Assembly: GCA_958496175.1 (NCBI GenBank) | Contig: OY292275.1 | Coordinates: 40,377,701 to 40,441,700 of the forward strand | From: Sisyra terminalis | Lineage: Eukaryota; Arthropoda; Insecta; Neuroptera; Sisyridae | Direction: 5' to 3' | Length of the DNA: 64,000 bases | Shown: positions 22,127 through 35,037 of the stretch, one piece after another | Layout: each line of letters begins with the position of its first letter | Position numbering within the stretch: position 1 is the first letter of the stretch | The notes under the pieces: model-generated | Seen by the model: the letters and a program-made list of their open reading frames with translations, nothing else | What the model was told of the DNA's origin: nothing | Databases searched by the model: none | Position numbers and translations under genes: made by a program

Positions 22127-24298
22127 AGTAATTTCATATGTTATTTTCCTGCTAATAATATAAAAACAAATAAATAAATAAATTTGTCAAAACATGAACT
22201 TATGGCATTAGTTTTCAAATGGTATGCATTTATTATTGCAATGTATATTACTTTGGAATTCAGTTGAACTTTTTATTTTATATAATTTATTTTATACGAA
22301 TAATGTGTCATGAAAATCTGAAACTATTATTACAGTATTATCCATACACATAACTTGATCTATTTCCAAAAGTAATTTGACAATAACTCAACTGCAAAAG
22401 ACGGAAACCACTGCAGTTTGGACCAATTTTTCGATTATTAAAAATTTTATGTACTTATAAGTTTTAATAGTTTGCAAATCAATTTGTTTTCTAATTTTAA
22501 AGCTATGGTAGAAGTTATATTTATATAAGCTATTAAGAAACAAAAATATACATGATTGGTCTCTTTTATAATTTTAAAATTATCCATTAAATGAACTTTT
22601 GAATATAACATTACAGTTCATAATGCACTGAAGACCTTCTTTAAAGTAGCTATTTATTAAATAAGCTTCATGAAAATCTAATTACTCTTTTAGAAACTAT
22701 CTTCTGGTTATCAGAAGATTTTACTACGCATTAATACTTAAAAACTATATGGCAGGAAAAAAACATTTTTTGAATTACATACTCGTATACTTAAAGAAAT
22801 AGCATAACATAATAACACTATGCAAGTATACTGTCCTGTATCTTTTCATCACTACATTGAAGCTTAAGCAATGACAAATAATTGAATAATAAAAAATAAA
22901 TATAAATCAAAAATTTTGAAATTAAAAGTTGCTTCATATTGAATAAATGATTAGAGTGATGTACATTCTTATAATCCGGTGCAATATCAAAAAAGACCCT
23001 AGTATAGCTACACTTTTTAATATTTAAGATCAGAAAAAATATTGACTGCTTAATACATATATAACTGCTTTAAAGCATTATTAAATCGTTAATATGAATA
23101 ACAAAAACATAAAACAAATGTAGAAAGGTTGTAATTTAATTTTTATTACTTGTAAAAATAAATGAAACGGCTAATTAACGTACAGGAGGATAAGTGAAAG
23201 AAAGGATTGCTTATTTCAAGAAGCATCATGATTATAAATGAGTACTCCCAATCAGGGGAAAATTAATCAATATTATTTACAAATTAGAAGATCAAACTCT
23301 TTAAGACTAAAGGGTTCAATAATTTGAAGCTTTTCAAACATTTATAATAAAACTTCATTAACAAATCATCAAACTTTGATTTGCTTTTATTGTTCTGCTC
23401 TGAATCCATATGAAACATCTATGCACGTTTAAATTAATTAAATAACAGAGCTGATGCTTGTCAATAAATAATACCCATTAATCAATTATTTGTTCATTTA
23501 TCCGTTTGAAATAAACTTGCGTCATACATAAAGCTTTTGTTGATTTAACATATGTGTATTTTAAATGGAATATAATATATTCATAGTACGAGTCTTGTAA
23601 ATCTATAATTGTTTATTTAGCTATTAAATATAATATAAAAACTTGGTGAGTTTTAAAAAGTTGTATAAAATAATAGTAGATTTTTGTCATATTAAAATCG
23701 CTTTTGTTCTTAGGCAACTTTGTTAATTTGACAACAGATAAGAACATTTTAATTAGTTTGCCCTAATTTATAAATTATGGCAAAGACATACTTTCTCTTA
23801 TTGAAATAATTGTTTTAAAACTCTCGAAAATGTAAAACATTCTAATTTATTTTACATATTTTCTACCTAATATTGTTAAGGAAGCTTTTTATACCAAAAG
23901 CTCAAAGAAGTATTGTCAACGTGAAAATTTTTGATGAGAATCCCTGAACGATTTTGAATGTTTTCAAATATCGTAACTCTGTATATATAGAATATAGGTG
24001 TTTATGTAATTGTGGCCTGTAATTTACGAATGTTGTAGTTGCGTTTACTTTAGATTTTTTTTGAATATTAAAGCAAAAATTTCAATTTATTTTTTTTCGG
24101 TGCCTAAAAAACATAGCAATCTACTAAGTAATCCAAGTTTACCCATTTTTCTTGTTAGAAAATCAAGACAGTCTAGTTCATGTATGTATCATTTCTCAAT
24201 AAAGATAAACCGTAGAAGGCATTTTTTTAAGTAGAAATGATATACAAAGAAATTGGTCACTTTGCATATTGGTTAAAATTGAGAGTACCAAAGTCCAA

Positions 24299-24482
24299 TG
24301 AGCCTACTGGTGGCCGAGTAGTCTTGATGACCGCTCCAAAATTGGTAGGTTTTGAGTTCAATCCTCATATCGAATAAATTTTCGATATTTCTCGATAACG
24401 GATTTTTATTAACTCTGTAGTCGCTAAAGATCTTAATAGTTATAAAGTGACAATAAGCAATAATTAAACAAACAAAAAACAC
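24299..24482 (+). mobile_element. tRNA-derived SINE
   Basis: The head GCCTACTGGTGGCCGAGTAG carries a pol III A box (TGGCCGAGTAG), and GAGTTCAATCCTC is the B box. The body has the family signature TTTTTATTAACTC...GTCGCTAAAGA...AGTTATAAAGTGAC and an A-rich tail with AACAAACAAAAAAC. It is near full length but diverged. Confidence 0.8.
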
Positions 24483-27400
24483 TTTAGGAAGTGAACAAAT
24501 TTTATTAAAAATTGATATTGATCATTTCGTAAGTGATAAAAATTTTTAGAATTGATCAAAACTTCTTCTATGTAGAATATATTATATTTATTCTCAGCCG
24601 CTTGTGATTTTCAATTTTATATATGGCCAGATATAGCATTTTATATTGAGTAGTAGCAATTTGATAGTTCTCTTTTTACTAATTAACGAATACCTTAAAA
24701 TTAATTCCTTTAAATTTAAAAATCATCTTCATGCATCATCAAAGGATGAAAAAAAGGGGATGATTGATATTTAGCACACTAAATTTAGAATCAAAATCAT
24801 TACCTCAGCCGTAAAAATACGTCGATTCGGAAACAAAATAATACCAAAGTTTTAAGTACATTTAAAGCTTCCAAATATTAATTCAAAATAGTTGTTAATA
24901 TTTTCCACTGCGTTGAAATTATTGCATATACATTAGGCGAATGTATAACTTGTATCCAGCAGATTAAACGTTAAACTAAATAAATAAACTTTAAACCACG
25001 TTCGATAACAAGGAAGTCATGTGGTATCCATATCAGATTTTTTCAAAATATTATACTTTGTCATATATGAACTTTATTATATATTTTTTATTTGTAACAG
25101 TAAAAAAATCAGTAAATATAAAAATAATTCAAGTAGTAAGTCTAAAACTGAATACTCGTAAACTGTATAAGATTGCTATATTTGCTTAACAAAATAGATA
25201 CAGAATGTTGATATTGCTATTTTCAAATTGAATATTTCCATGAGCGCAAGAAGTAAACATTTTCTGTTGCAAAAAATATGAAAGATGAAAATAAAATATA
25301 ATTTTTTTCTTTTACATAAACAGTGGAACTAACAACTAAGTTTTGCTTCACAATATTCGTTTTGAAATGCATTTGCTTGTAAAGTTAATTAAAATATTGA
25401 AATATGTTTTTAAATTATCCATGTAATAAATTAAATGATGAATGATAAAGTAAAAATATCTTTTAGATGTGGTTTTATTAACCCTAAATTACTGTAATAA
25501 ATTTAAGTTAAGTATACTATCAGTTCAAAAAATTTGTGATGATGAATATTTGTGTCAGATATGCGTTTTTAGTTTTTGAAACAAAATCAAGGACACACAT
25601 ATTTTTTATTGCCAAGGACATAAAGTTCATGTAGAAATAAATTATCAATTAAAATTCAGTTATCTTCAGTGACATGCACATTAATTTTCTCTGTAAAAAG
25701 CTTCATTAATATTCATACAAAAAAAATTGTCTTGTACTTTAATTAAAGATGTCCATTATCGATTCGAAATAACTCATTCATAATTTCATTCATTTGTAAT
25801 TTGTTTTTTTGGAACTCTTTGGTTCTATTTCTTATTATTTTACTTTGAAATTAATATTTGTCTTCAAGTGTTTTATGTGTTAATCATTAAATCAAACAAT
25901 ACAGCTGCGTGTAAAGCACCCACGTAAAAAAAGAAGCAAAAGCTCATTTTGCTCAGTTTCTCAAGTTGTAAATGGTTTGTGTAGGCACACTGAAGGAAAT
26001 TATTGTCTTTAAAATCAAAGAGCAAACATATCCTCTTAAGTACCGTCTATTATACGACATAAAATAAACTCATTAATCTTAAGCTAATTAAGAAATATAC
26101 ATTTCGAGATATACAATGCATACTTAAAATATTTCAAAAAGAAATAGGTAACAGAAGAAAGAAAAAGGAATCGCTATTTCTATAAAAGTGTCTATAAATA
26201 TAACATCAGCTGAATTATGGTTGTATTAATACAATGCCTTGACCTACACACAAAGACTATAGCGAATGTAGCAGTAAACTTTAGCGTTCGTTTTCATATC
26301 AGAAATAAAAGTCTGCACTTATCTCTAGTAAAAACTGCCTAATCTATTTTTAAAACGTGCTATTTTTAGCTACGCCTCATTTCGTTGAAGGTAAGAATAA
26401 ACGAGTATAATATGAATTAAACGCTTTTGAATGTAGACTTTCATTTGTCTTCTTTTAAATATCATAGCTAGAATATTACGGGGTTTCGTTTTGCCTAAGC
26501 TTTGAATAATAATTATTTACGTTAAAACTGATTTAATTAAAGCTTTTCAGAAAGTTTCCTCTACTGTAATATTTCATGAATAGCTGCTTAAATATGCAAT
26601 ATGGTTTTATTGTTAGATACATATTTTTGTACACAAAAATGTTTTTAAATTTAATTTATACCTAAAACAGTTGACTGTGTTGCAGTTTATACAACGTAGC
26701 ATACTTATATTAATATATTTTTTTGTTTCTAATAAAGATAGACCTATTTAATTTCAAGTTAACAGTACCAACATACTAAATAACAAACCTACTATTTCTT
26801 TTGCACGATTACACTTATGTATGTAACTTAGGTCCTTGTTCAACGTTTCACCAATTTTCTCTGTATACAATTTTATCTCAACGTTTAATTATTAATTAAA
26901 AAACTTTGAAAATATATTCCAATGAAATAACAATTTTGCGTACTAATTTTTTAAATTAATTCCTGATCAATTTCTATCGAAACTATGAACAATTTTCTTC
27001 TGTTTTATACCAGATAATTTGAGTGTACCATTTGGCTTAATTTTTCATTCCAGTGATATCTATCTCTGGTAAGGTTTTAATGTGGTACCAGTTCATTTCT
27101 CGTTTTAATTTAACTAAGATCTCAATTCGTTTTCTTCCTTTTTTTTCTGACTTTCCAGTTTCCCTTTTATTGTATCAAGTATGAATTTTTTTCCTCACAA
27201 AATATAATCGATCTCTCAATGGGTCATTTTCATTACACTAATCAAAGTAATCAATAATTATAAAATTACATGGAAAAGCTTCATTAATTAAAACCTCTTG
27301 CTATGCGTCCCTAGTTTTATGCTGAGAACTTAATCATTTATAGTTATCCACAATACTAAGGTAGTTTGGTTTTAAAATAAAATTTATATTGAAAATTTAT

Positions 27401-29256
27401 TGATGTTGATTAATTAATGTTGTTTCTTTTTTGTTTAAGTGAACTAAAGGTATGTGAAACATTTATATGCACAAACTCTTTTAAAGAACGTTAAAAAAGC
27501 ATTTTTAAGTTACCTATGATTCAATTGTCTTTTGACTGACTTAATCGCGGGTTTCGGCTAGCTGGATATAAAATTTCTAAAATTTTAAAGGCATATATTA
27601 GAAAGATTTAAACAAAGCCACTAATTTTGTTGTGTGAATGAAATCGTATCTTATATAAACCTTCAAAATATTAATAATTGAATTTAAAGAGCGAAATTGT
27701 ATAAACGTATAGAGACTACGTTTCAGTGTAAACATTTGGCATAACTATACTCTTATACCGGGTTTAACAACCTTAATTTCATTTCGAAAATATACGAGCT
27801 TTAATTAAATAAGTAAGCTTTAAAGCTTTCAAATTTAAACAAATATATGAATCTACACCTCGTACGTACATATGACCTACGAAATTATGAATAAGCATTC
27901 TAAGTGTAATTACCTTATTCAAAATAGAATGGTCTTAATTTGTCAAACATGTATTAATTTTTATTACCTTCTGTAATTTAATAAGAAGACAAGAAACATA
28001 ATAAAATAAAAATATATAGGAAAAACGACCTGGTCTTATAAAAATAAGAACTACTAAAGCTTACATAACTTACGTAATAAAAAGTCTTGTTAGTAAAATA
28101 ATAATTGGTTATTACATTATATTATTATTTGTGTGAAAAGGTTAAATTGAAGCGTTTAATTAAACTGAAACAAAACCACAATCTCATCAATTGATAGATT
28201 ACCAACGTTAGTCGAGGTGTTAAAAACTTTTGTTATCATAAACTTGCCCGTACGTAAACTACATGTAATATTATAAGTAATTATTTAATTAATGATCATA
28301 TAAAAGATAAATAGAACCAATTATAAACAGTTAATATTTAAGTTTTAATTATAACCTTTAATTAAAACATCCTGTAGCCTGTATTAAAAATCGACAATTT
28401 CATTAAAAAAAATAATTGGTTTAATAAGTTTTTTCTAAACTAAAAAATTAAATAAATATTTCAATATAATACGAAGTAAGTATATATTTCAAGTATTATT
28501 GTATTTGTTTTTTTAGTGAAAATATATATTTCACGACTCTAATTTACTTTGGGCGTTAAAATAAAACTTTTATAAGTCAATCAAAATAATTTTTGTAAAT
28601 ATATACCAATTATAGAAGATGAAAGACTCGTCGAAACTTAAATTGTATTTTTTGTAGTCTATTGCTTATTTCAAAGAGATCAATTTAATAGAAAATTCAA
28701 ATTTGTTAATAAAAAGTTTGTTCTGAATATCCAAAAGACTTGATTACATTGCTTTAGAACTATGTATTTAAAATTGTTAATTAATATATACTCAGAAACC
28801 GTATCGCATAGTTAATTTGAAAAAATAATGCAAATTTTATAAATCCATGATTACTTCATCAATCTACTAAAAAGAAATATATTTTTTTAGTGTGAAAAAG
28901 AAACAATATCTGACGCATGTGCAGCTGATGCACGAAATTAAAGACTTAGGAGGTTTACAGTTTACAATTTTTAGTATCTACTAATATTATTTGAATCAGA
29001 ATATACAATTTGGTGCAGGAACAAAAGTAGAAAAGAAAACACCAAAATTGCAATCTATGAATATATACTTTTTTTAAGGGTACCGTCTTATTCCTTAGGA
29101 TAGCGATTATTATGGTAATCCTTACCATGTTAATCATAGCTCTGAAAAGATGATCCGAAGTACAATCAAACCAGTCTTTGAGGTTTTGGAGTCAGAACAT
29201 TCTTTTTCATCTTATACTCCGCTTTTGAACTATTTTCCTTCGGATAATGTTCTAGA
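24483..29256. other. AT-rich intergenic DNA
   Basis: 4.8 kb without a credible gene. The most gene-like detail is a 21-nt segment at 26,370-26,390 between TATTTTTAG and GTAAGAAT, considered under findings. TATAAAAG occurs at 26,180 but no transcript unit can be attached to it. Confidence 0.5.
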
Positions 29257-29257
29257 G

Positions 29258-29478
29258 TAGTGGTTCCCTAAGTTTACCGGGCTTAGACCCATCTAAGATA
29301 AAGTTCCAATCTAAAGACCCACTTCTTAGCTGTCCAATAGGACATAAATAATGGCCATGCTATTGAAAATTCCAATTTATCACTTGGTATTTACTTTTAT
29401 TCATGTTTTATGTAGTAGTAAATCGTCCATTTGGGCTCACCCAATATTTCCTCGCAACCCATAGTTTGACAAATACTG
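29258..29478. mobile_element. Small hAT-like non-autonomous element
   Basis: The left end TAGTGGTTCCCTAAGTTTAC and the right end, read inward as CAGTATTTGTCAAACTATGG, match as hAT-type inverted termini. The flanking octamers TTCTAGAG and TTTTAAAG agree at 6 of 8 positions, as expected for an old 8-bp duplication. 221 bp, no coding capacity. Confidence 0.6.
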
Positions 29479-30554
29479 TTTTAAAGTATTTGGTTTCTCC
29501 TCTCATTATGTGTCTCAGATATTGTTGCGTTTTAAATTACTACAGTTCTTCTTTATTTGTAATTTTGTTCCGGCATGATATTTAAAGAACATTGCAATGT
29601 ATTCACATCTCGAAAACTCAAATTTTGTTCAAATTAAGTGATTTACAGTAGGAATGTCAATCCAATACCGCATAATAAGAAATATAAAGCTTTTCATCAT
29701 TCGTAATTTGGTATTGTCGACTACAGAAGAATTTCCTCATTTTTTGAAAAATGGTTCTTGCAATTTCAATCTTAGACCGAATATTTGCTGAAGATTCGCC
29801 CTTACTTGTCAGTGTAATCCCTAGTTATTTGAATTTATAGACTCTTCAGTTTGGAGCCTTTTTCGTTATCTGGCTTCCAAATAAAAAAAAAGATAAATAC
29901 CATTAAAACATAAGAACATATACTTAGAATGTTGTAATACACAATTCTATTATTTTGATGGTTCTTTTCTTAAGTTATAATCATTTATATTCCCTTTGTT
30001 TTGGGAATATTGTTTTGAATTTATATTTTTTATAACATTTTTATTTTTAACGTAAATGTTCTATTTCAAAAAAAAATCTAAAAATATTGAAGAAAAAAGA
30101 CAGAATATCTTGATGAAATCCTAGATCTACTGAAAGAAAAAATGAACTTCTTTGATTTAAAAAATTTCATTGGAGAGATAAATAGCACTGGAAAAAGAGT
30201 ACAACCACGCGGATACTTTATTTGTCGTAAAATACCAAAAAAAAAAAATGCTTTCAAAAAGAGTAAAAAATTTATTTCAAATTTTGTGCAGTAAAAAATC
30301 AAAACGCGAGGCTATAAAATTTTGTCTATGCCTTGCAATTCATCAAAATGAAAATAATTTAATAAGGGCAGAAAAAATTGTTTGGGTAGGGATACAAATG
30401 GTTTATAAAGGGTATTATAATGTTTTAATATTTTTGAAAGTCACTATCTTTGATATAAATTTTTTATTTTGATAGTTGAAGAATTCAACATGAAATAATA
30501 ACTTAATCATTGAAAAATATAACTTAATACTAATTAAACACCAGCGTAATTATG
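29479..30554. other. AT-rich intergenic DNA
   Basis: Only low-complexity short frames. No gene or recognised repeat. Confidence 0.5.
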
Positions 30555-30690
30555 CGTTTAGTCTAATGAAGTCTTATTGATCAAGAAGACAACTCGGAAG
30601 CCAGGAAAGGTTACGAATTCAAATCCTGCGATGCGTAAAATGTAGATTTCCTCTAAAGAAAAAGTCCCGGTAACAAAGGTTAATTCAAAA
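30555..30690 (+). mobile_element. Possible second tRNA-derived SINE family
   Basis: CAACTCGGAAGCCAGGAAAGG followed by ACGAATTCAAATCCTGCGATG looks like a decayed tRNA variable loop and B box, then a body ending CCCGGTAACAAAGG. It differs from the main SINE of the window. Only one copy was seen. Confidence 0.35.
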
Positions 30691-31014
30691 AAAAAAAGAT
30701 CGAAAAATATTTTTAATATTATAATTAAATTATACCTAGAATTTTATGAAAAAGAAAGTTTTAAAAACATTCAACTACAACTTCCGTAACGTTTTTTTTT
30801 TAGTTTTAAATGCATTTTTCTCGAAACGAAATTTTTACAACAATGTGAAGCTTGATTCGAGAACCACTCTACTGATATTGATATTTCTCGGTACAAATAT
30901 TGCATAGCTCTGGAGTGGTTCTATTATTATTTCTTTTCACTACATTTGTCTTTTTGTTAACAATTATTTGACAAAACTTTTTTAGATTTAAAAGCATAAA
31001 GCACCTTTTTCAAT

Positions 31015-31122
31015 TTTTATTTACTGCTAAATAACTACTAAGGTCTTTGGCGCATCTAGAATTAATAAAAATCCGCAGTCGAGAAATATCAAAAATTAGC
31101 TCAACACGAGGATCCAACCCAA
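31015..31122 (-). mobile_element. tRNA-derived SINE, 5'-truncated
   Basis: Minus strand: B box region GGGTTGGATCCTCGTG, body with TTTTTATTAATTCTAGATGCGCC and TAGTTATTTAGCAG. The tRNA head with the A box is absent. Confidence 0.7.
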
Positions 31123-31739
31123 CAACAAATTTTTGTTTTTCTATAATTTTACCAATTCATTCCAGTTGAGATGTTTGATAATTATTGAAACTTGAAACGC
31201 CTTTCATATAGAAAAAGGAACAGTTTTTCTGACATGTGGGTGGCAAAAAACCAAAATTAACATGTTCGTAGTGAAGTCAATATAGGTAGGTGTATCAAAT
31301 AAAAAAGATTCAAGTATAAACGCCTTACAATATATTTGAATGAAAAAATCTAAAAATATCCACATATTTTTAGTCAAATATCGACAATTGGAATATTAAC
31401 AACTAACTGGAGTATTAAAAAGGACCTTGACTGTTCTAAGCAACAGTTAATATATTCCATAAAAAAGCTTACTTTCATTATAAATTATTAACAAATAATA
31501 CACAGAAATGATATACAAATCTTTTGCATTTAATCTCCAATTATCATTGTTCAACTAACCATATTTACACAAGTACTGTTTCGTCTTTTGTTGATTTGGA
31601 AAAACAATACGAGTATGAGAAATTCAATTCAATTAAAAACTGATATCTACAAAGTTGTAGGAACTATTAGTAGTACTTATTTGATTAAATATTACTTATT
31701 TTTAAACAATTTCTTTGATCAAGGAGTCTATCTACTGTA

Positions 31740-33138
31740 CAGTCCCTGGCCATATTAATAGACGCACTATAGATTTTGTACAAAATATGAAGTAATAGCA
31801 ATTTTATTTTATGTTTTAATTTTTGATTGGATTTAACTTTCCTATAAAAATGTAATTTATAACACTTATTACCAATTAATGTGAGAAAAAAAAATCATAT
31901 TTACTGAAAAATAACTTTTACTATCATTTTAATTATGGCGAATTTAATTGTTTAGTATTTAATTGAAAGCCCTTTTACTGCTATTAAAGTTTCAATCATT
32001 CGTAGCGCGCTGTATATGTAGGACAATAAAGTCCGCTGCATTTGTGGATGGTGATTCTTTTTATGAATGTTTTTTCCTAAGGGCTATTTTTCTGATGTGA
32101 TCACCTACTTAACCACTTTTCTCCCCATCAAATCCCACACATTTTCAATGGGGCTCAAATCAGAGCTATTACCGTAGAGTAAGTTAATTGGGGTAGTAAT
32201 CAAGACCAAGGGTAGGCAAACTTAATACTGGTATGATCAACATTAATTTTATTTATATACGATCGACGTCGAAAAATGGGTTAAATTAAAAACAAAGTTA
32301 TGTTTAAGGGGTTACATGGGTTTAATCGGGGAAAAAATGGCTCATTTTCAAAAAAATTTCCCTATATAGAAAAGAAAATATTTTCTTTAAACTTTCCTAG
32401 AGGAGTATTTAAAACTACGCCATTTCCGGTAATCCTTCAGAAAAAAGGTGTGTCTGCGTTGACAGCAAAACTCATTGCAGGTTAAACCGTGAAAAAAAGC
32501 AAAAAAGAAGAAAAAAATACGTATTTTAGTTAAAACCGTTAAGAACATAAACTAGAACTCGGACGAAGGAAAAAAAACTGAAAAATCGATTTCTTGGTAA
32601 GCATTTTTGCGAAAAAATGCAAAATTATATTTGCTCTATAGGTTTTTTTAAATAGTTGTAATAGAAAAAAAAGTCCTTGTAAATTTTATCTTAAAGACCT
32701 GTGTAAAATATTATCAAAATCGGTTTAGTGATAATTCTTGATAAACCTTGACAACTAATAAAAAAATTGATTTTTCGAAGCCGTGAAACTCTTGTAACCC
32801 ATTAAAGAGATAATAAATAGAAAGAAGTACTACATGCACTATTGGAATCAGTAATACGATATTCGTGGTCGAATAGATGCGTGTTTTCAATTAGAAGAAT
32901 TGAAAATTACCTAAAAAATTATTTAATATTAAAAATGCCTACGATCGACTGTCGACCTATTCGCGATCGACCGTTTGCCTACCCCTTATTAAGACTATAC
33001 CCTTATTTAGAAATTATATTTCCTAAAAATCTTTACTACTTTTAATAATGTAACAATTAAGTAGTATCAAATTTAATTAATAGAACACATAAAATTGGAA
33101 AAAATCTTAAGTGCGTCTAATAATTTGGCCAGGGACTG
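31740..33138 (-). mobile_element. Tc1-like transposon relic interrupted by a hAT-like element
   Basis: The terminal repeats CAGTCCCTGGCCATATTAAT... (left) and ...AATTTGGCCAGGGACTG (right, ends 33138) are flanked on both sides by TA, the Tc1/mariner target duplication. On the minus strand, near 32,200-32,100, the frame reads NSSDLSPIENVWDLMG, the hallmark C-terminal DDE block of Tc1 transposases (SPDLNPIEN-W). The remaining coding sequence is mostly deleted; without the nested insertion the relic is only about 620 bp. Confidence 0.85.
32207..32987. mobile_element. hAT-like non-autonomous element nested in the Tc1 relic
   Basis: The terminal inverted repeats CAAGGGTAGGCAAAC and GTTTGCCTACCCCTT lie between octamers ATCAAGAC (32199-32206) and ATTAAGAC (32988-32995), which differ at one base: an 8-bp target duplication of hAT type. 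Sequence next to each end carries GATCGAC repeats. 781 bp without a transposase frame. A 61-codon frame at 32300 inside it is not recognisable. Confidence 0.75.
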
Positions 33139-34417
33139 TAATGTCTATTTATTGTAAATATAAACAATATTTTTAATATATGATAGCAAATAAAAAATTA
33201 ATTTAATTTTTAATTATAAAAAACGATTAATTATTTAAAACAAACAAAAAATAACGTTACCATATGGAAGCGTAAAACATTACGGTTATGCGTAATTTCA
33301 AATTTAAATTGTTGTTTGATAACAAACTAAGCAAAGACTTTTGAAATACAAGTTTAATTATTAAATTATTTTTTGGGGAACAGAATAACTCAATATTATA
33401 TTCATCAAGGTTCCATATGCGATTAACAAGTCACTACAAATGTATATGTACGTAAAGAATAAGAAGAAACAAGAAAATTCTGTGAAAAGATACCGACAAA
33501 AATATAATGTGCAAGGGAGATAAATGGAATTTTAGCGACAATAATGTGAGAGAGCTGTAGAGAGCTAAATAAGCTAAATAAGGGTGAACTCAAATATCGC
33601 AGTGCGGCGAACCAGCAAAGCTACTTGACGTGGGTGGTAGCTCTGCCTAGGCACCTGTTTCTAGAATGTGTATTGGGGATCAAAAAAGGGGATGCAAATT
33701 CGTGTCGCTTTGTAAAAGTTCTCTCTTTCTACTACCCCATTGACTTTTCATATAAACTGGATCAACTTTTCTTTATATGACATACACGAAAATGCCGTTT
33801 TCGTCTTCAATTTATTACCATTTTAATTGTGATATTTTTCAAGCTTTTCAAGCTGTTCCCATACAAAAGTTTTGTGTTTGAATAACACATATTTTTGTAG
33901 TCACGTAATCAATTATTACAAAAATAGAAGCGAATTTCAATGAACCGTGCAAATTCAACAATAAAAATTGGAAAAAAATTCACGAAAAAAAAAGTATTAT
34001 CGATTTCTTTATTTGTGAAACGTACAACGCTGTTAAACTCTCGAGGAAAATCGTAACTAGAGACAACCTCCTATTTTTCATCTGTAACGTTAAATCTATG
34101 TCGCATCATTTATTTACTTGGAAATCTAAAAATATTTGTTACAGGAATATACTTATGCATTTTCACGTCTAAAAATAGATATGATGAATGGAATAGTTTG
34201 CAAAAAAAGCCATAAAATATTAGGGTAAACCTCAATGTAATATTTTACGGAAGTCTGTCACGACAAAAGGAAATTGAAAATTTCTTCTCACGTGTCAAAA
34301 AAATTAACATATATAATTTAATGTTGACGTTTATTGCAAAGTGGTTTTGATTTGAATTTCTTTTTTCACTTCAAATCTTTTCAAACTTATTTGAAACTCA
34401 GAGGTTATTTTAAGCAC
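33139..34417. other. Intergenic DNA with a GC islet near 33.6 kb
   Basis: AT-rich except for about 33,590-33,740, which includes GCAGTGCGGCGAACCAGC and GACGTGGGTGGTAGCTCTGCC. The 13-mer GCAGTGCGGCGAA closely resembles GCAGTGCGGTGCGGCGAA in the promoter region at 46,483. No gene can be tied to it. Confidence 0.4.
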
Positions 34418-34842
34418 TTGAAAATCGGGTTGAAAACAGCGTTTTTCAAAATGTAACTTTTTATTGAATTCGATCATAAAATTAAACTACAGTCCCTCAC
34501 CATTGAATTAGGACCATTCACATTTTTTCTCAATTCATTGAAACATCAAATATATTAACAATTATAAATCCTTTTATTTTATTAGAATAAGGATTATTGA
34601 AACAATTGAGTAGTCTTCAAATAGTCTGAATTATATAATTCAGACTAGCTTCAATTGTTTCAATAATCCTTATTATAATAAAATAAAAGGATTTATAATT
34701 GTTAATATATTTGATGTTTCAAGGAATTGAGAAAAAAGGTGAATGGTCCTAATTCAATGGTGAGGGACTGTAGTTTAATTTTATGATCGAATTCAATAAA
34801 AAGTTACATTTTGAAAAACGCTGTTTTCAACCCGATTTTCAA
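34418..34842. repeat. 425-bp near-perfect palindrome
   Basis: The two halves are inverted copies round a centre near 34,640 (GTCTGAATTATATAATTCAGAC). The outer 70 bp on each side (34418-34487 and 34773-34842) match perfectly, and the inner arms differ at about four positions. The inner part is a Tc1-type MITE, but the symmetry continues into its flanks, so the palindrome is larger than the transposon. Confidence 0.9.
34490..34770. mobile_element. Tc1-type palindromic MITE, 281 bp
   Basis: Begins CAGTCCCTCACCATTGAATT and ends with its complement AATTCAATGGTGAGGGACTG, with TA on both sides. The termini resemble the right end of the Tc1-like relic at 37,150 (TTCAATGATCAGGAACTG), suggesting it was mobilised by that family. 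It has no internal coding sequence. Confidence 0.85.
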
Positions 34843-35037
34843 CCCTACTCATTTTTTGAGAATCGATTACTAATCGATAACTAAACCTTATTAAATACCA
34901 ATATCAATACTCTTGAAGGTGTCTATAAGGTATCAAAACAAGTCTAAAATTATCGTTATTATTTTCTGCATGCTCTTCGATTTTGTTTATACATATAAAA
35001 AAAACACGTGTATAGTTCAACCGCAATAGAAGTGAAA

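Larger units (their letters stand above)
20701..24298. other. AT-rich intergenic DNA with two small open frames
   Basis: Mostly featureless. At 21,660-21,760 a less AT-rich patch (GTGTAGAGGCGGCATT, AATCCGGCCCGGGATAGC) suggests an old repeat. The two small frames at 21314 and 21935 are listed separately. No other gene is seen. Confidence 0.45.

Noticed and set aside
24010..24234. 74-codon plus-strand frame before the SINE
   Set aside because: Phe/Lys/Ser composition expected from AT-rich DNA, no domain or context.
34418..34842. Palindrome as a terminator or CRISPR-like repeat
   Set aside because: Eukaryotic context, TA-flanked Tc1 ends inside, and no spacer-repeat pattern.
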